A DNA stretch of 64,000 nucleotides from Comamonadaceae bacterium (GTDB lineage: Bacteria; Pseudomonadota; Gammaproteobacteria; Burkholderiales; Burkholderiaceae_C): positions 1-64,000 of the forward strand of contig JAAFIW010000006.1 in NCBI GenBank assembly GCA_013297875.1, written 5' to 3'. This document shows positions 42,420 through 51,298 of this stretch, piece by piece. The position numbers were made by a program, and so were the translations under genes. Within the stretch, counting starts at the first letter, position 1. Every line of letters starts with the position of its first letter. The notes below the pieces were generated by a model. The model was not told where the DNA came from, ran no database searches, and saw nothing but the letters and a program-made list of their open reading frames with translations.

Positions 42420-42863
42420 ATGAACCGCAACGACATCACCGAAAAAATCATCACCGTCAAGGTGGCCAAAGGCATCAAATGGGAAGACGTGGCCAAGAAA
42501 GTTGGCCACAGCAAAGAGTGGACAACCGCGCTGTGCCTGGGGCAAATGACGGCGACAGCCGAGCAGGCCAAGGTGCTGGGCGAGATTTTTGGCCTCAGCG
42601 CCGACGAGCAAAAGTGGCTGCAAGTGGTGCCCTACAAAGGCTCACTGCCCACCCCCGTGCCCACCGATCCATTGATCTACCGCTGGTATGAAATCGTCAG
42701 CGTCTACGGCACCACCATCAAAGAGCTGATTCACGAAGAATTTGGCGACGGCATCATGAGCGCCATCGACTTTTCGATGGACATCGTGCGCCAGCCCGAC
42801 CCCAAGGGCGACCGGGTGAATGTGGTGTTGTCGGGCAAGTTTTTGCCGTACAAAACCTACTGA
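42420..42863 (+). CDS. cynS: Cyanate hydratase (cyanase)
   Basis: 147 residues; converts cyanate and bicarbonate to carbamate and CO2, which gives ammonia. N-terminal helix bundle (ITEKIITVKVAKGIKWEDVA), C-terminal catalytic domain with R88, E91 and S114 (YRWYEIV, GIMSAIDF); the spacing (3 and 23) equals that of R96, E99, S122 in E. coli CynS. Start ATG 42420 with AAAGGAGA upstream. Last gene of the cyanate operon and immediately followed by an IS30-type element. It allows cyanate to be used as nitrogen source or detoxified. Confidence 0.96.
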   Translation: MNRNDITEKIITVKVAKGIKWEDVAKKVGHSKEWTTALCLGQMTATAEQAKVLGEIFGLSADEQKWLQVVPYKGSLPTPVPTDPLIYRWYEIVSVYGTTIKELIHEEFGDGIMSAIDFSMDIVRQPDPKGDRVNVVLSGKFLPYKTY

Positions 42864-42887
42864 AGTGTTGAAGTCTTTACTACTAAT

Positions 42888-43998
42888 TGGCGAGTTCAAG
42901 TACGAACCGCGTGAAGGGTGAGGTCATAGTGTAAGTTTGGTCATGGGCAGGTTGAAGAACACCTCATGCGGAGTTCGCCAGCCCAGGCACTTTCGAGGTC
43001 TGTGATTCAGGCGATCTACGGCGTACTGGACTTGTTCAGGCGTGACGTGGCGCAGACATGAGCCTTTTGGAAAGTATTGGCGCAACAAGCCGTTGGTGTT
43101 CTCGTTCAAGCCGCGCTGCCAGGGGCTGTGCGGCTTGGCAAAGAAGACTTGCGCCTGTAGCGACACGGCAAACTGCTCATGCAGCGCGAACTCCGAGCCG
43201 TTGTCCAGCGTGATGGTGTGGCAACGCTGCGTGTGGGGCCCCAGCAATTCGATGATCGCCAGGCTGGTTGGTGTTGCGCAACGCCGCGCCAGCGGTCGGG
43301 CCAGCGTGTAGCGCGAACACCGATCCACCAGCGTGAGCAGGCCACCCAGGTGGCGTTTGCCCACCACCGTATCGCCCTCCCAGTCGCCGACGCGGCTCTT
43401 GCTATCCACGATGGCCGGGCGCAGCTCGATACCAACACGGTTGTTAATCGCACCGCGCTGGGCGCGCTTGGCGCTGCCAGAGCCTCTGCGACGGCGGCGC
43501 TTCTTATGGTTGCAGCGCAGCGTGACCGCACCCAGCTCAGGATGAGCGTACACATACAAGTAGATCGACTCGGTACTGACGCGCACGTTGGCCTCAGCAA
43601 ACAAGCGCGCAGACACCTGCTGAGGCGACAACTGCAAAGCCAAATAGGCACCAACAAGCACCCAGATATCGTGCGTAATACGCCGGGCGTTTCGACTGGA
43701 TGCTTTGCGTTGAGTACTTAGCTGCTGGGCGTGCTGCGCACAGTAGTGCTGACCGACACAGCCCACACGAAGTTCTCGTTTGATGGTGTCTACGTGACGG
43801 CTCAGTTGGCTGGCAATTGCAGCCACGGGGATGGCTTGCCTGTCCAGCGCCTGTATCTGATATCTTTCCTCTTGGCTCAGGTGACGGTAGTTTTTCATGG
43901 TTTGCGTAAATGACTGGCTGGTCTTTAAGGCAATCATGGCATCGCCTCCTGAGCCAACCGATTTTTTGGCTTCACGCACTTCGTACTTGAACTCGCCA
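42888..43998. mobile_element. IS30-family insertion sequence
   Basis: About 1.1 kb, with one transposase gene and terminal inverted repeats. Left end TGGCGAGTTCAAGTACGAA (42888 on) and right end its complement (to 43998); 26 of 28 bases match, with the differences at positions 20-21 of the left end (CC against GT). No clear target duplication; the bases outside are AAT and TTT. The right end abuts a family C repeat (C10), so it probably inserted in or beside that repeat. Inserted 25 bases past cynS. Confidence 0.88.
42924..43898 (-). CDS. IS30-family transposase
   Basis: 324 residues from ATG 43898 (MKNYRHLSQEERYQIQALDR); upstream in-frame starts up to 44018 lie across the element end. An HTH_38-type N-terminus (IPVAAIASQLSRHVDTIKREL) is followed by a DDE integrase core: D in GDWEGDTVVGK, D in TLDNGSEFA, E in NENTNGLLRQYFP, with the RPRKCLGWRTPHEVF end typical of IS30. 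All appear intact, so the element may be active. Confidence 0.92.
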   Translation of the reverse strand: MKNYRHLSQEERYQIQALDRQAIPVAAIASQLSRHVDTIKRELRVGCVGQHYCAQHAQQLSTQRKASSRNARRITHDIWVLVGAYLALQLSPQQVSARLFAEANVRVSTESIYLYVYAHPELGAVTLRCNHKKRRRRRGSGSAKRAQRGAINNRVGIELRPAIVDSKSRVGDWEGDTVVGKRHLGGLLTLVDRCSRYTLARPLARRCATPTSLAIIELLGPHTQRCHTITLDNGSEFALHEQFAVSLQAQVFFAKPHSPWQRGLNENTNGLLRQYFPKGSCLRHVTPEQVQYAVDRLNHRPRKCLGWRTPHEVFFNLPMTKLTL

Positions 43999-44030
43999 TT
44001 TGATAGCTGTTTGAGCAATCAATTCCTGGG
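43999..44030 (+). repeat. Family C repeat (copy C10), split by or next to the IS30 element
   Basis: TTTGATAGCTGTTTGAGCAA then TCAATTCCTGGGC. The left part of a normal C copy (AT-rich bases before TAGCTG) is cut by the IS right end; TACTACTAAT on the other side of the element could be its other half. Confidence 0.65.
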
Positions 44031-44060
44031 CGGGAGGCGCTTTTCCCTAAAAAATGGCCG

Positions 44061-45224
44061 CTACGTAGGCAGGCTTTGCGGGCTGCGAATGGCGGGCAGG
44101 GCTCCCAGCAGGCGAATCAATTCCTGCTGCCGGCCAGTGCCGGTTTTGGTGTAGATCGCCGACAGTTGGCTGCGCACCGTGGGCAGCGACACATTCAGGC
44201 GCTGCGCCATTTGGGCGGGTGTGCAGTTTTCCAGCAGCAAGGGAATCAAGCGCGTTTGCGCGGGGCTCAGGCCAAAGGCCCGCATTAAAAAGTCAATGGC
44301 GGCACCGGGCTGCTGGGCCGGGTCGACCAGCAACAAAATCACCGAGGCGCGCGTGTGGCCAGCCACGTTGCGGCTGGGCGTGGCCAGGGGCAGCGTGAGT
44401 GCCAGCAGGTGTGCGCTGGTTGCGCTTGCCGGGTCGCCAGGCTGCAGCACCAGCGCGCCACCTTGCCCGAGCGCGCAGGCTTGCAGCAAGTCGGCCAGCT
44501 CGCCGGTTTGCGGCACCGTTTGCGGCAGGCCTTTGAGCAGGGCGGCCATGCCCGCGTGCTCGCCCAGGCGGCGGGCGCGGGCATTGGCGTAGCGCACGCG
44601 CTGGGCACCGTCGATGAACAGCAGGCCAAAGTCCAGCTCGTCCAGGCTGTGGTGAAACACCGCAATCTGCTCCTGAGCATGGCGCATTTGCCAGTGCAGC
44701 TCAAACGCGCGGTGAAGGTGCGGCAGCAAAGACTTCATATCGTCCACCTGCGCCCGCGAAAAATCGGGTTCACCGGGGTGGCGAAACAGGCTCAGGTGCA
44801 TGGGCGGCGCCAGCAGGGGGTCGCTGCCGTCAGACAGCACGCAGGCCAGTACATATTCGGCCGGCATGGTCAGCATGAACTCGCGAAAGTAGGCGGTCTG
44901 GCGCAGTTGCTCGGGTGGCACGATGTCGCTGCCCCGCATCACCGCACCCGAGACAAACAGCTTGCGCTCAATGACGGTGTGCAGCATCACATCGTGCTGC
45001 CACCAATGGTCTGAGTAGGCGCGGGCCACCGACTCGCTGTGATTAAAGGCCGCATAAAAACTCTGGTCGCGCTGGCCCTTGCCCGCCACCACCAGCATGC
45101 CAATCTGCGCCCCAAAGTACTCGGTGAGCGTCTGCACCACCCCGGGCCAGGCGGCATCGTTGCCCACGGCGGCATACAGGCACTGAATCAGCTGGTCGCG
45201 CAGGGGTTGTGCGGAGGGTGTCAT
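44061..45224 (-). CDS. LuxR-family regulator, paralogue of 13390-14598
   Basis: 387 residues. C-terminal LuxR HTH (about 318-370: LSPAQTRLIPLLLENCTPAQMAQRLNVS, TVRSQLSAIYTKTGTGRQQE). N-terminal 300 residues have no receiver and resemble sensory GAF/PAS modules, with FGLLFIDGAQRVRYANARAR as a PAS-like strand. Same plan as the protein at 13390-14598. Divergent from the DUF3617 gene. Signal and targets unknown. Confidence 0.76.
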   Translation of the reverse strand: MTPSAQPLRDQLIQCLYAAVGNDAAWPGVVQTLTEYFGAQIGMLVVAGKGQRDQSFYAAFNHSESVARAYSDHWWQHDVMLHTVIERKLFVSGAVMRGSDIVPPEQLRQTAYFREFMLTMPAEYVLACVLSDGSDPLLAPPMHLSLFRHPGEPDFSRAQVDDMKSLLPHLHRAFELHWQMRHAQEQIAVFHHSLDELDFGLLFIDGAQRVRYANARARRLGEHAGMAALLKGLPQTVPQTGELADLLQACALGQGGALVLQPGDPASATSAHLLALTLPLATPSRNVAGHTRASVILLLVDPAQQPGAAIDFLMRAFGLSPAQTRLIPLLLENCTPAQMAQRLNVSLPTVRSQLSAIYTKTGTGRQQELIRLLGALPAIRSPQSLPT

Positions 45225-45362
45225 GGTTGGTCGTTTTGTTAACTATTGTGTGGTTTTTCTGACTGTAAGCCCAAGCTTTTCATTCATGTGACGGATGCGG
45301 GCGGTGACGGAGACAGGCAAAAATCTGCCATACCTACCTGAGCCCATGAAATCGGAGTCCCC

Positions 45363-45785
45363 ATGAATTGCAGACCGTACACATTGCTAACCCTTGCCTG
45401 GATGGCTATCTTCGGGCTGGGCGCTGCCCTGCCCGCCCAAGCCCAAAACATGAAACCCGGCAACTACGAATACACCACCGTGACCGAAATGATGGGCATG
45501 AAAATTCCGGTGGCGTTCAAGCAGTGCGTGACGCAAAAAGACATAGACAGCAACAAGGCCTACGCCAGCCAGCAAGGCGCTGAGGGCTGCACGCCGCCTG
45601 AGGTCAAGCGCAACGGCGCGGCCATCGCCATCACGTTTGCCTGCAGCAAGCCCAAAATGACCGGCGAGGGCACCGGCACGGTCAGCGACACGCAGTTTTC
45701 CATGAACATGAAAGTCATCCAGCATGAGATGAACAACGCTGTGCTGACGACGCAACTCACCGCCAAACGCCTGGGAGACTGCTGA
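45363..45785 (+). CDS. DUF3617 secreted protein
   Basis: 140 residues with a signal peptide ending near PAQAQN. The mature part opens MKPGNYEYTTVTEMMGMKIP and holds four cysteines (FKQCVT, EGCTPP, FACSKP, and the C-terminal GDC), the DUF3617 pattern. Periplasmic, function unknown. The stop overlaps the next start by one base (TGATG), so it is coupled to the OmpA-like gene. Confidence 0.87.
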   Translation: MNCRPYTLLTLAWMAIFGLGAALPAQAQNMKPGNYEYTTVTEMMGMKIPVAFKQCVTQKDIDSNKAYASQQGAEGCTPPEVKRNGAAIAITFACSKPKMTGEGTGTVSDTQFSMNMKVIQHEMNNAVLTTQLTAKRLGDC

Positions 45786-46843
45786 TGCGCCGCCTGATTT
45801 CACTCGCTTGGCTTGCGCTGCTCACTGCGCTTGCGCTGCTCAGCCTGCCCGTGCTGGCCATAGACACGGTGCCGACCAAGGACTTGCCCAAATTTCAGGA
45901 TCTGCCTGGCATCAAGCGCTTTGCCGGTTCGGTGCTGGTGTTTCGCGACGATGTGGCTTATGACGAGGTATCTTTTCCGACGGGCAAAGTGACTTTTGCA
46001 GACGGAAAAATAAGCGTTGCCAAAACCCAGGCCAAAGCCGGGCAGCGAAGCATGCTGGTGTACGTGGCACCCCCGGGTCGCTCACCGCTGGAAGTGCTGC
46101 GCAACTACCAGGCCGACTTGAAAAGTACGGGTTTTGCGCCGGTGTTCGAGTGCGAGGGCGAGGCCTGCGGCATGGAAAGCACGTTGACCGATGGCAACAA
46201 CTTTGGTTTTGGCAACACCTTGTTTAAAGACGCCAGCTTTTCAACCGAGCGTGGCACGGCCCACGTGTGCGCAGGGGGTGCGCAAATCACTGGCCTTCGC
46301 TACGCGCTGGCAGGCAATGCGGCCGCCGGCGAAACCGTGGCGGTGCTGACCTGGCGGCCGCTGGTCAAGGGCTATGCCTATTCCTGCCCCGATGCGCAGG
46401 AGAACCACACCTCGGTGATCGTGTTCAGGGTGCAAGCCAAGGCGATGGAACAACAAATGACCACGGTGAGCGCCAGCGAAATGACCTCGCAGCTCACGGC
46501 CAACGGCAAAGTGGCGATTTACGGCATATTGTTTGACAGCGGCAAAGCCGACATCAAGCCGGAGTCCAAGGCCTCGCTGGACGAGATTGGCAAGCTGATG
46601 AAGGCCTCGTCAGCCCTGAAGCTGCATGTGGTGGGCCACACCGACAACGCGGGCGGCCTGGAAGGCAACTTTGACCTGTCCAAGCGCCGGGCGGGCGCTG
46701 TGAAAGACGCGTTAGTCAAGCAATACGGCATTGCCGCTGACAGGCTCACGGCCAACGGCGTGTCGTATCTGGCACCCGTGTCCACCAACGGCACGGACGC
46801 GGGCCGAGCCAAAAACCGGCGCGTGGAACTGGTGCTGTTTTAA
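45785..46843 (+). CDS. OmpA-family protein with DUF4892-like N-terminal part
   Basis: 352 residues, signal peptide ending near VLAIDT. N-terminal 210 residues (FAGSVLVFRDDVAYDEV, MLVYVAPPGRSPLEVLRNYQ, ECEGEACGMES) resemble DUF4892. The C-terminal OmpA domain (about 240-352) has the peptidoglycan-binding set GILFDSGKADIKPES, VVGHTDNAGG, FDLSKRRAGAV and RAKNRRVEL. It would link the outer layer or periplasm to peptidoglycan. It is the middle gene of a three-gene operon. Confidence 0.87.
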   Translation: MRRLISLAWLALLTALALLSLPVLAIDTVPTKDLPKFQDLPGIKRFAGSVLVFRDDVAYDEVSFPTGKVTFADGKISVAKTQAKAGQRSMLVYVAPPGRSPLEVLRNYQADLKSTGFAPVFECEGEACGMESTLTDGNNFGFGNTLFKDASFSTERGTAHVCAGGAQITGLRYALAGNAAAGETVAVLTWRPLVKGYAYSCPDAQENHTSVIVFRVQAKAMEQQMTTVSASEMTSQLTANGKVAIYGILFDSGKADIKPESKASLDEIGKLMKASSALKLHVVGHTDNAGGLEGNFDLSKRRAGAVKDALVKQYGIAADRLTANGVSYLAPVSTNGTDAGRAKNRRVELVLF

Positions 46844-46858
46844 ATAGGAGCTGTTTGC

Positions 46859-47449
46859 ATGAAGACACGACCCTCACACCCCCAACTGACCCACGCACTG
46901 CAGCTGGCCTGCGCCGTACTGGCACTGGCCGCCGCTTGCGCCCAGGCCCAGCCCAGCGACACCTGGTCTAACGTGCCACAAGCCAGCGACGACCGCTACA
47001 CCAACCCCAAAAGCAAGGTCTACGCAGGCCCCAACGGCTGGTGGAACTTTGGCCAGACACGGGCGTTGCTGGGCGGCAAGCCGCTGCACGACTTCAAGGG
47101 TGGGCTCAATTCCAACAGCGACGTACTCATGAATGTGTCGCAGGCCAACAAATTGCATGTGACCACGCTGGACTTTGGCTCAGCGCGTCCACCACCCGGT
47201 CAATACACAGCCAGCGCCAAGGCTGATCTGGCGCAAAAGAAAGTGCGCGTGAGTTTTTCAGACGTCAATAACAACAAGATTCTGGACTGGGCCAGCGCCG
47301 ACAAGGCGGGCGTGGTCACAGTTGCACTGGTCAACGGCTTTACCTACATCACGCTGCGCCAGGTACGGCTGGAGCCGTCGGCGGTCTACAACACGGGTGA
47401 CAACAAGCAGGTCATGACGATTGGGTTTGAAGGGGCGCTGGCACCTTGA
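46859..47449 (+). CDS. Unrecognised secreted protein, third gene of the OmpA-like operon
   Basis: 196 residues, with a TAGGAG ribosome site and a signal peptide ending near ACAQAQP. The mature part is soluble, Asn/Lys/Ala-rich, with a tryptophan-rich NGWWNFGQTRALLGG and a DVNNNKILDW segment that resembles a short Ca-binding-like loop. No cysteines in the mature part. I recognise no family. Confidence 0.65.
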   Translation: MKTRPSHPQLTHALQLACAVLALAAACAQAQPSDTWSNVPQASDDRYTNPKSKVYAGPNGWWNFGQTRALLGGKPLHDFKGGLNSNSDVLMNVSQANKLHVTTLDFGSARPPPGQYTASAKADLAQKKVRVSFSDVNNNKILDWASADKAGVVTVALVNGFTYITLRQVRLEPSAVYNTGDNKQVMTIGFEGALAP

Positions 47450-47503
47450 GTCTGACCTCGATTTTTCTGGTGTGTGGGGCGGTTTTGAAGTCAAAACAGC
47501 CAC

Positions 47504-47547
47504 ACGCCCAGGTGTTTATTGCTCAAGCAGCTATCAAAAGCATAGTG
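47504..47547 (-). repeat. Family C repeat (copy C11)
   Basis: ATTGCTCAAGCAGCTATCAA core, minus orientation, 28 bases before the convergent hslR 3' end region. Confidence 0.75.
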
Positions 47548-47574
47548 ATTGAGCCGCTTGAACTCATTCCCTCT

Positions 47575-48012
47575 TCAATCCCCATCCACACTCGCACTCC
47601 ACCGATCCCCCCAATCCTGCACCTGCCCTAGCTCCCGTCGGTCGCGTTTGGTGGGGCGGCCGCTGGGGTAGTCCAGGGCGGGTTCGGGGGCCAGGCGGCG
47701 GTGTTCGGCGGCGGCTTCTCGGGTGGTTTTGGAGCTTTCCGTTTCTTCGTACAGCAAAGCGGCCTGGGGCGCGCCGCCGCGTGAGGCGCTGATGCCTTTC
47801 ACATCCACGGTGCGAATCACCGGGCCCACGCGCACCGAAACCTGGTCGCCGGGCTTGACTTCGCGGGCGGGTTTGACGGTGGCGTCGTTCACGCGTACCT
47901 GGCCTTTGTCGATGGCCTCGCTGGCCAGGCTGCGGGTTTTATAAAAGCGCGCGGCCCACAGCCATTTGTCGATGCGTTGTTTGTCGGGCGGCAGTTTGTT
48001 CGGTGGGTTCAT
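47575..48012 (-). CDS. hslR: Hsp15-like S4-domain RNA-binding protein
   Basis: 145 residues. S4 domain in the first 90 (QRIDKWLWAARFYKTRSLAS, GQVRVNDATVKPAREVKPGD), then a basic tail (RPTKRDRRELGQ). Hsp15 rescues stalled 50S subunits with attached tRNA. Start overlaps the tctE stop by 4 bases, so it is the third gene of the tctD-tctE-hslR transcription unit, an odd functional mix. Confidence 0.9.
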   Translation of the reverse strand: MNPPNKLPPDKQRIDKWLWAARFYKTRSLASEAIDKGQVRVNDATVKPAREVKPGDQVSVRVGPVIRTVDVKGISASRGGAPQAALLYEETESSKTTREAAAEHRRLAPEPALDYPSGRPTKRDRRELGQVQDWGDRWSASVDGD

Positions 48013-49424
48013 GCGGTGGGATTGTCCAACGGTAAGTTGGCCCGCGCATCCAGGCCGTTGACGACTCCATGCAGCTCGCGGTTGTCCAACGCCAGGCTGC
48101 CGCCGAGCGCCGCCACAATTTCATGGCAAATCGCCAGGCCCAGGCCGGACCCTTGATGGCCATCCCCCGGCACCCTGCCAGACGAAAACGGCTGGAACAG
48201 GCGCGGGCGCAGCTCCTCGCTGATGCCAGGCCCACAGTCGGCCACCGTCAGCGTGGCATGTGAGCCCTCGTGCGTCAGCCGCACCGACAGCGCGCTGCCT
48301 GCCGGCGAGTGGGCGATCGCGTTGTGCAGCAGGTTGCGGGAGAGCTCGCGCAGCATCCAGTCGTGGGCGCGCACAGGAGCCGCTTGCGTGGTGATGTCAA
48401 AGTCCAGGTCTTTGTCGGCAATCAGCGGCGACAGGTCGAGCGCCACTTCGCGCAGCACCACAGCCCAATCGGTCACCAGCCCAGGCATTTGCTGGCGCAG
48501 TTGCTCTACTTTTGCGAGCGACAGCATCTGGTTGGCCAGCACGGTGGCGCGTTGCACGGTGCCTTCAATTTCCTCTAAAGCCTGGTCGGCGGGCACGTCG
48601 CCGCGCCGGGCCGATTGCACCTGGGTGGTGAGCACGGCCAGCGGTGTGCGCAGCTGATGGGCGGTGTCGCGCACAAAGCGTTTCTGGTGCTCCAGCAGGT
48701 GTTTCAGGCGGGCCATCACGCCATTGGTGGCCTCCAGCAGCGGCAGCAGTTCGCGCGGCGCGTCGGGCGCGGCAATCGGTGTGAGCTGGCCTTCGGGGCG
48801 GTCTTGCAGCTCACGGCTGATGCGGCGCACCGGGCGGGTGGCGCGCTGCACCACCCAGACCACCACGCCCGCAATCACCACAATCAACACCGCCTGGCGA
48901 ACCAGCGTGGCCTGCAAGAGGCTTTGGGCCAGGGCCTGGCGCAGCTCCAGCGTTTCGGCCACCTGAATCACGGCCATGCCGCGTCCGTTCTGGCTGGCCA
49001 CGGGTTGCAGCAGCACGGCCACGCGCACCGGGCGGCCCTGGTACTGGTCGTCGTAAAAATCAACCAGCGCGGCATACAGGCCCCGGTCGGGAATGCGGCC
49101 GGTCCAGCGCGGCAGGTCGGCAAAGCCCGAGACGGTGTCGCCCTTCAAATTGCCCACGCGGTAATACAACTGGCTCTGGTTGTCGGCCTCAAACGCCTCC
49201 AGCGCGGCGTAAGGCAGGTTGGGCTTGATGGTGGCGCGCTCGTCAAAACCCTCAATCTCCAGCAGCTCGCCGATGGATTTGGCCGACGCCAGCAAGGTGC
49301 GGTCATAGGCGGTGTTGACCGCGTCCAGCGTTTGCTGATGGGCGCTGTAGGTGTTGAAGGCCAGCAGCGCCACCACCGGCAGCAGGATGCCCAGCAACAG
49401 GCGGCGGCGCAGGGACAAGTTCAA
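48009..49424 (-). CDS. tctE: Sensor histidine kinase of the tricarboxylate transporter (TctE-like)
   Basis: 471 residues. N-terminal helix (LLLGILLPVVALLAFNTYSA), a periplasmic 2CSK-type domain of about 140 residues, second helix (VLIVVIAGVVVWVV, about 178-193), HAMP-like linker, phospho-acceptor H256 in FVRDTAHQLRTPL, N-box LLHNAIAHSP, G1 VADCGPGIS and G2 GHQGSGLGLAI. The gene overlaps tctD by 4 bases. Divergent from the tctC pair, so it likely senses the transported carboxylate. Confidence 0.9.
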   Translation of the reverse strand: MNLSLRRRLLLGILLPVVALLAFNTYSAHQQTLDAVNTAYDRTLLASAKSIGELLEIEGFDERATIKPNLPYAALEAFEADNQSQLYYRVGNLKGDTVSGFADLPRWTGRIPDRGLYAALVDFYDDQYQGRPVRVAVLLQPVASQNGRGMAVIQVAETLELRQALAQSLLQATLVRQAVLIVVIAGVVVWVVQRATRPVRRISRELQDRPEGQLTPIAAPDAPRELLPLLEATNGVMARLKHLLEHQKRFVRDTAHQLRTPLAVLTTQVQSARRGDVPADQALEEIEGTVQRATVLANQMLSLAKVEQLRQQMPGLVTDWAVVLREVALDLSPLIADKDLDFDITTQAAPVRAHDWMLRELSRNLLHNAIAHSPAGSALSVRLTHEGSHATLTVADCGPGISEELRPRLFQPFSSGRVPGDGHQGSGLGLAICHEIVAALGGSLALDNRELHGVVNGLDARANLPLDNPTA

Positions 49425-50113
49425 GCCAGTGCTTTCAGTAAATAACCCAGCCCGCGCAAGGTCACCAGGCTCACCCCCGTGCCCACGAGCTTTTTGCGCA
49501 GCCGGTAGGCCACCACTTCAAGCGCTTGCGGAGCCACATCGGCCTCGCCGGCAAACACGCGCTCAAACAGCGCTTCTTTGGCCACCGCGTGGCCGGGGCG
49601 GGCCATCAGCGCCTGCATCAGCGCCAGCTCGCGCGGGGGCAGCTCCAGGGGCTGGTCGCCGTGGTAAATCGCACCGCTCTCTTTTTCATAGCTGATTGAG
49701 CAGATTTTGCTTGGGGTAGTGGCCGATCTGGTTTGATTTTCGGCCTTCACCCCGTTGTGGCGCCGGTGCAGCGCCCGCAGCCGTGCCTCCAGCTCGTCCA
49801 GGTCAAAGGGCTTGGGCAGGTAGTCGTCAGCGCCTGCGTTCAAGCCGCCAATGCGGTCACCCACCGTGCCCCGCGCCGTCAGGATCAGCACCGGTGTGGC
49901 CAGGCCCTGGGCGCGGGCATGGGCCAGCACCTCCAGACCGTCCATGCCGGGCAGGGTCAAGTCCAGCAGCACCAGCTCGGGCTGGGTTGAGCGCCAGAGG
50001 TCTAGCGCCTGTTTGCCATCGCGGCAGCCCGTGACCTGCATGCCACGGCGGCGCAGGGTGCGGGCCAGCGTGGTTTGCATGGCCTCGTCGTCTTCAACCA
50101 GCAATACGTTCAT
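49421..50113 (-). CDS. tctD: OmpR-family response regulator (TctD-like) with a repeat-encoded linker
   Basis: 230 residues. Receiver: E7/D8/D9, phosphorylated D51 (LLDLTLPGMDG), K101. C-terminal winged helix from about 150 (IYHGDQPLELPPRELALMQAL to VVAYRLRKKLVG). Between the two the linker holds about 25 residues with no counterpart in ordinary OmpR proteins (GVKAENQTRSATTPSKICSI, then SYEKE), and a family C repeat lies in the DNA of this part. The open frame is kept, so the protein probably works. Divergent from the first tctC. Confidence 0.88.
   Translation of the reverse strand: MNVLLVEDDEAMQTTLARTLRRRGMQVTGCRDGKQALDLWRSTQPELVLLDLTLPGMDGLEVLAHARAQGLATPVLILTARGTVGDRIGGLNAGADDYLPKPFDLDELEARLRALHRRHNGVKAENQTRSATTPSKICSISYEKESGAIYHGDQPLELPPRELALMQALMARPGHAVAKEALFERVFAGEADVAPQALEVVAYRLRKKLVGTGVSLVTLRGLGYLLKALA
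49688..49718 (+). repeat. Family C repeat (copy C12) inside the tctD coding sequence
   Basis: CATAGCTGATTGAGCAGATT then TTGCTTGGGGT, matching the consensus at TAGCTG, TTGAGCAG, TT and TGGG. It encodes, on the minus strand, residues about 132-142 of TctD. Confidence 0.7.
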
Positions 50114-50172
50114 GGATTTGAGTATGCAGGGTGACGGCTACGCAGTTTCCCTAGTCTGCCCGGACAGCCAAT

Positions 50173-50202
50173 TGACAGCCAGAGCTCGCAACATCGCTGT
50201 CA
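50173..50202. promoter_or_regulatory. Inverted repeat in the tctD/tctC divergent gap
   Basis: TGACAGC (50173-50179) and GCTGTCA (50196-50202) with 16 bases between, just ahead of the first tctC ribosome site (GGAG near 50209). A TctD site or hairpin in the leader are both possible. Confidence 0.45.
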
Positions 50203-50220
50203 GAACGATGGAGACCCAAC

Positions 50221-51177
50221 ATGCAACGCAACACTTTCTTGAAGTCGCTGGCCGCCCTGGCTGCGGTGGGCTGCTTGCCACAGGCCCATGCCGCACCGAG
50301 CCTGAAGCTGATGATTCCGGCCAACCCGGGCGGCGGCTGGGACACCACGGGGCGTGCGCTGGGCCAAGCCTTGCAAGAGGCCAAGCTGGTCGATGCCGTG
50401 ACCTACGAGAACAAGGGCGGGGCGGCCGGTGCTATCGGGCTGGCGCAGTTTGTCAACGCCAGCAAAGGCGACCCCAACGCGCTGATGCTGATGGGCGCGG
50501 TGATGTTGGGCGGCATCATCACGGGCAAGCCACCGGTCACGCTGAGCCAGGCCACGCCCGTTGCGCGGCTGACCAGTGAATACAACGTGTTTGTGGTGCC
50601 CGCCGGGTCGCCGCTTAAAAACATGAAAGACGTGGTCGCACAGCTGAGAAAAGACCCGGCCAGCGTGAAGTGGGGCGGCGGCTCGCGGGGCTCCACCGAG
50701 CACATTGCCGCCTGCATGCTGGCGCGCGGCGCAGGCGTGGATCCCAAGCAGGTGAACTATGTGCCGTTTCGCGGCGGTGGCGAAGCGGCAGCGGCCATTC
50801 TGGGGGGCAACGTCACCATGGGCGGCAGCGGCTACAGCGAGTTTGCGCCCTTCATCGACAGCGGCAAGATGCGCATGGTGGGCGTGACCTCGCAAAAGCG
50901 CTTGCCGGGCATTGATGCGCCGACGCTGAAAGAGCAGGGCTTTGATGTGATTTTGGGCAACTGGCGCGGCGTGTATGCGGCCCCCGGCATCAGCGCCGGT
51001 GAGCGCGATGCGCTGACGCAACGGGTGGTGGCCGCCACCCGCCACAAATCGTGGGCAGACGCCGTACAAAAAAACAAATGGACGCCCTCGCTGCTCACGG
51101 GCAAGGAGTTTGATGAGTTTGTGGACTACGAGTTTTCGGCGCTGCGGGCCATCATGTACCTGTCGGGCATGGTGTGA
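50221..51177 (+). CDS. tctC: Tricarboxylate-binding protein (TctC, first copy)
   Basis: 318 residues. Signal peptide MQRNTFLKSLAALAAVGCLP, cleaved near AHAAP. The mature protein has LKLMIPANPGGGWDTTGRAL, the ENKGGAAGAIGLAQ loop and KWGGGSRGSTEHIA, the BugT/TctC receptor pattern with ligand-binding loops intact. Close relative of the next gene, with most residues identical by eye. Periplasmic receptor of the tripartite tricarboxylate transporter. Confidence 0.92.
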   Translation: MQRNTFLKSLAALAAVGCLPQAHAAPSLKLMIPANPGGGWDTTGRALGQALQEAKLVDAVTYENKGGAAGAIGLAQFVNASKGDPNALMLMGAVMLGGIITGKPPVTLSQATPVARLTSEYNVFVVPAGSPLKNMKDVVAQLRKDPASVKWGGGSRGSTEHIAACMLARGAGVDPKQVNYVPFRGGGEAAAAILGGNVTMGGSGYSEFAPFIDSGKMRMVGVTSQKRLPGIDAPTLKEQGFDVILGNWRGVYAAPGISAGERDALTQRVVAATRHKSWADAVQKNKWTPSLLTGKEFDEFVDYEFSALRAIMYLSGMV

Positions 51178-51298
51178 GTACAAAAGAAGGCCGTACGCGA
51201 ATACCCTGGTTTTTTAGCCCGTAGCCACACGCCACCGCGCGGCAATACGCGCAAAAATCAAGTCACCCGTTTTTGTTGAAACCCCCAAGGAAATTGAT

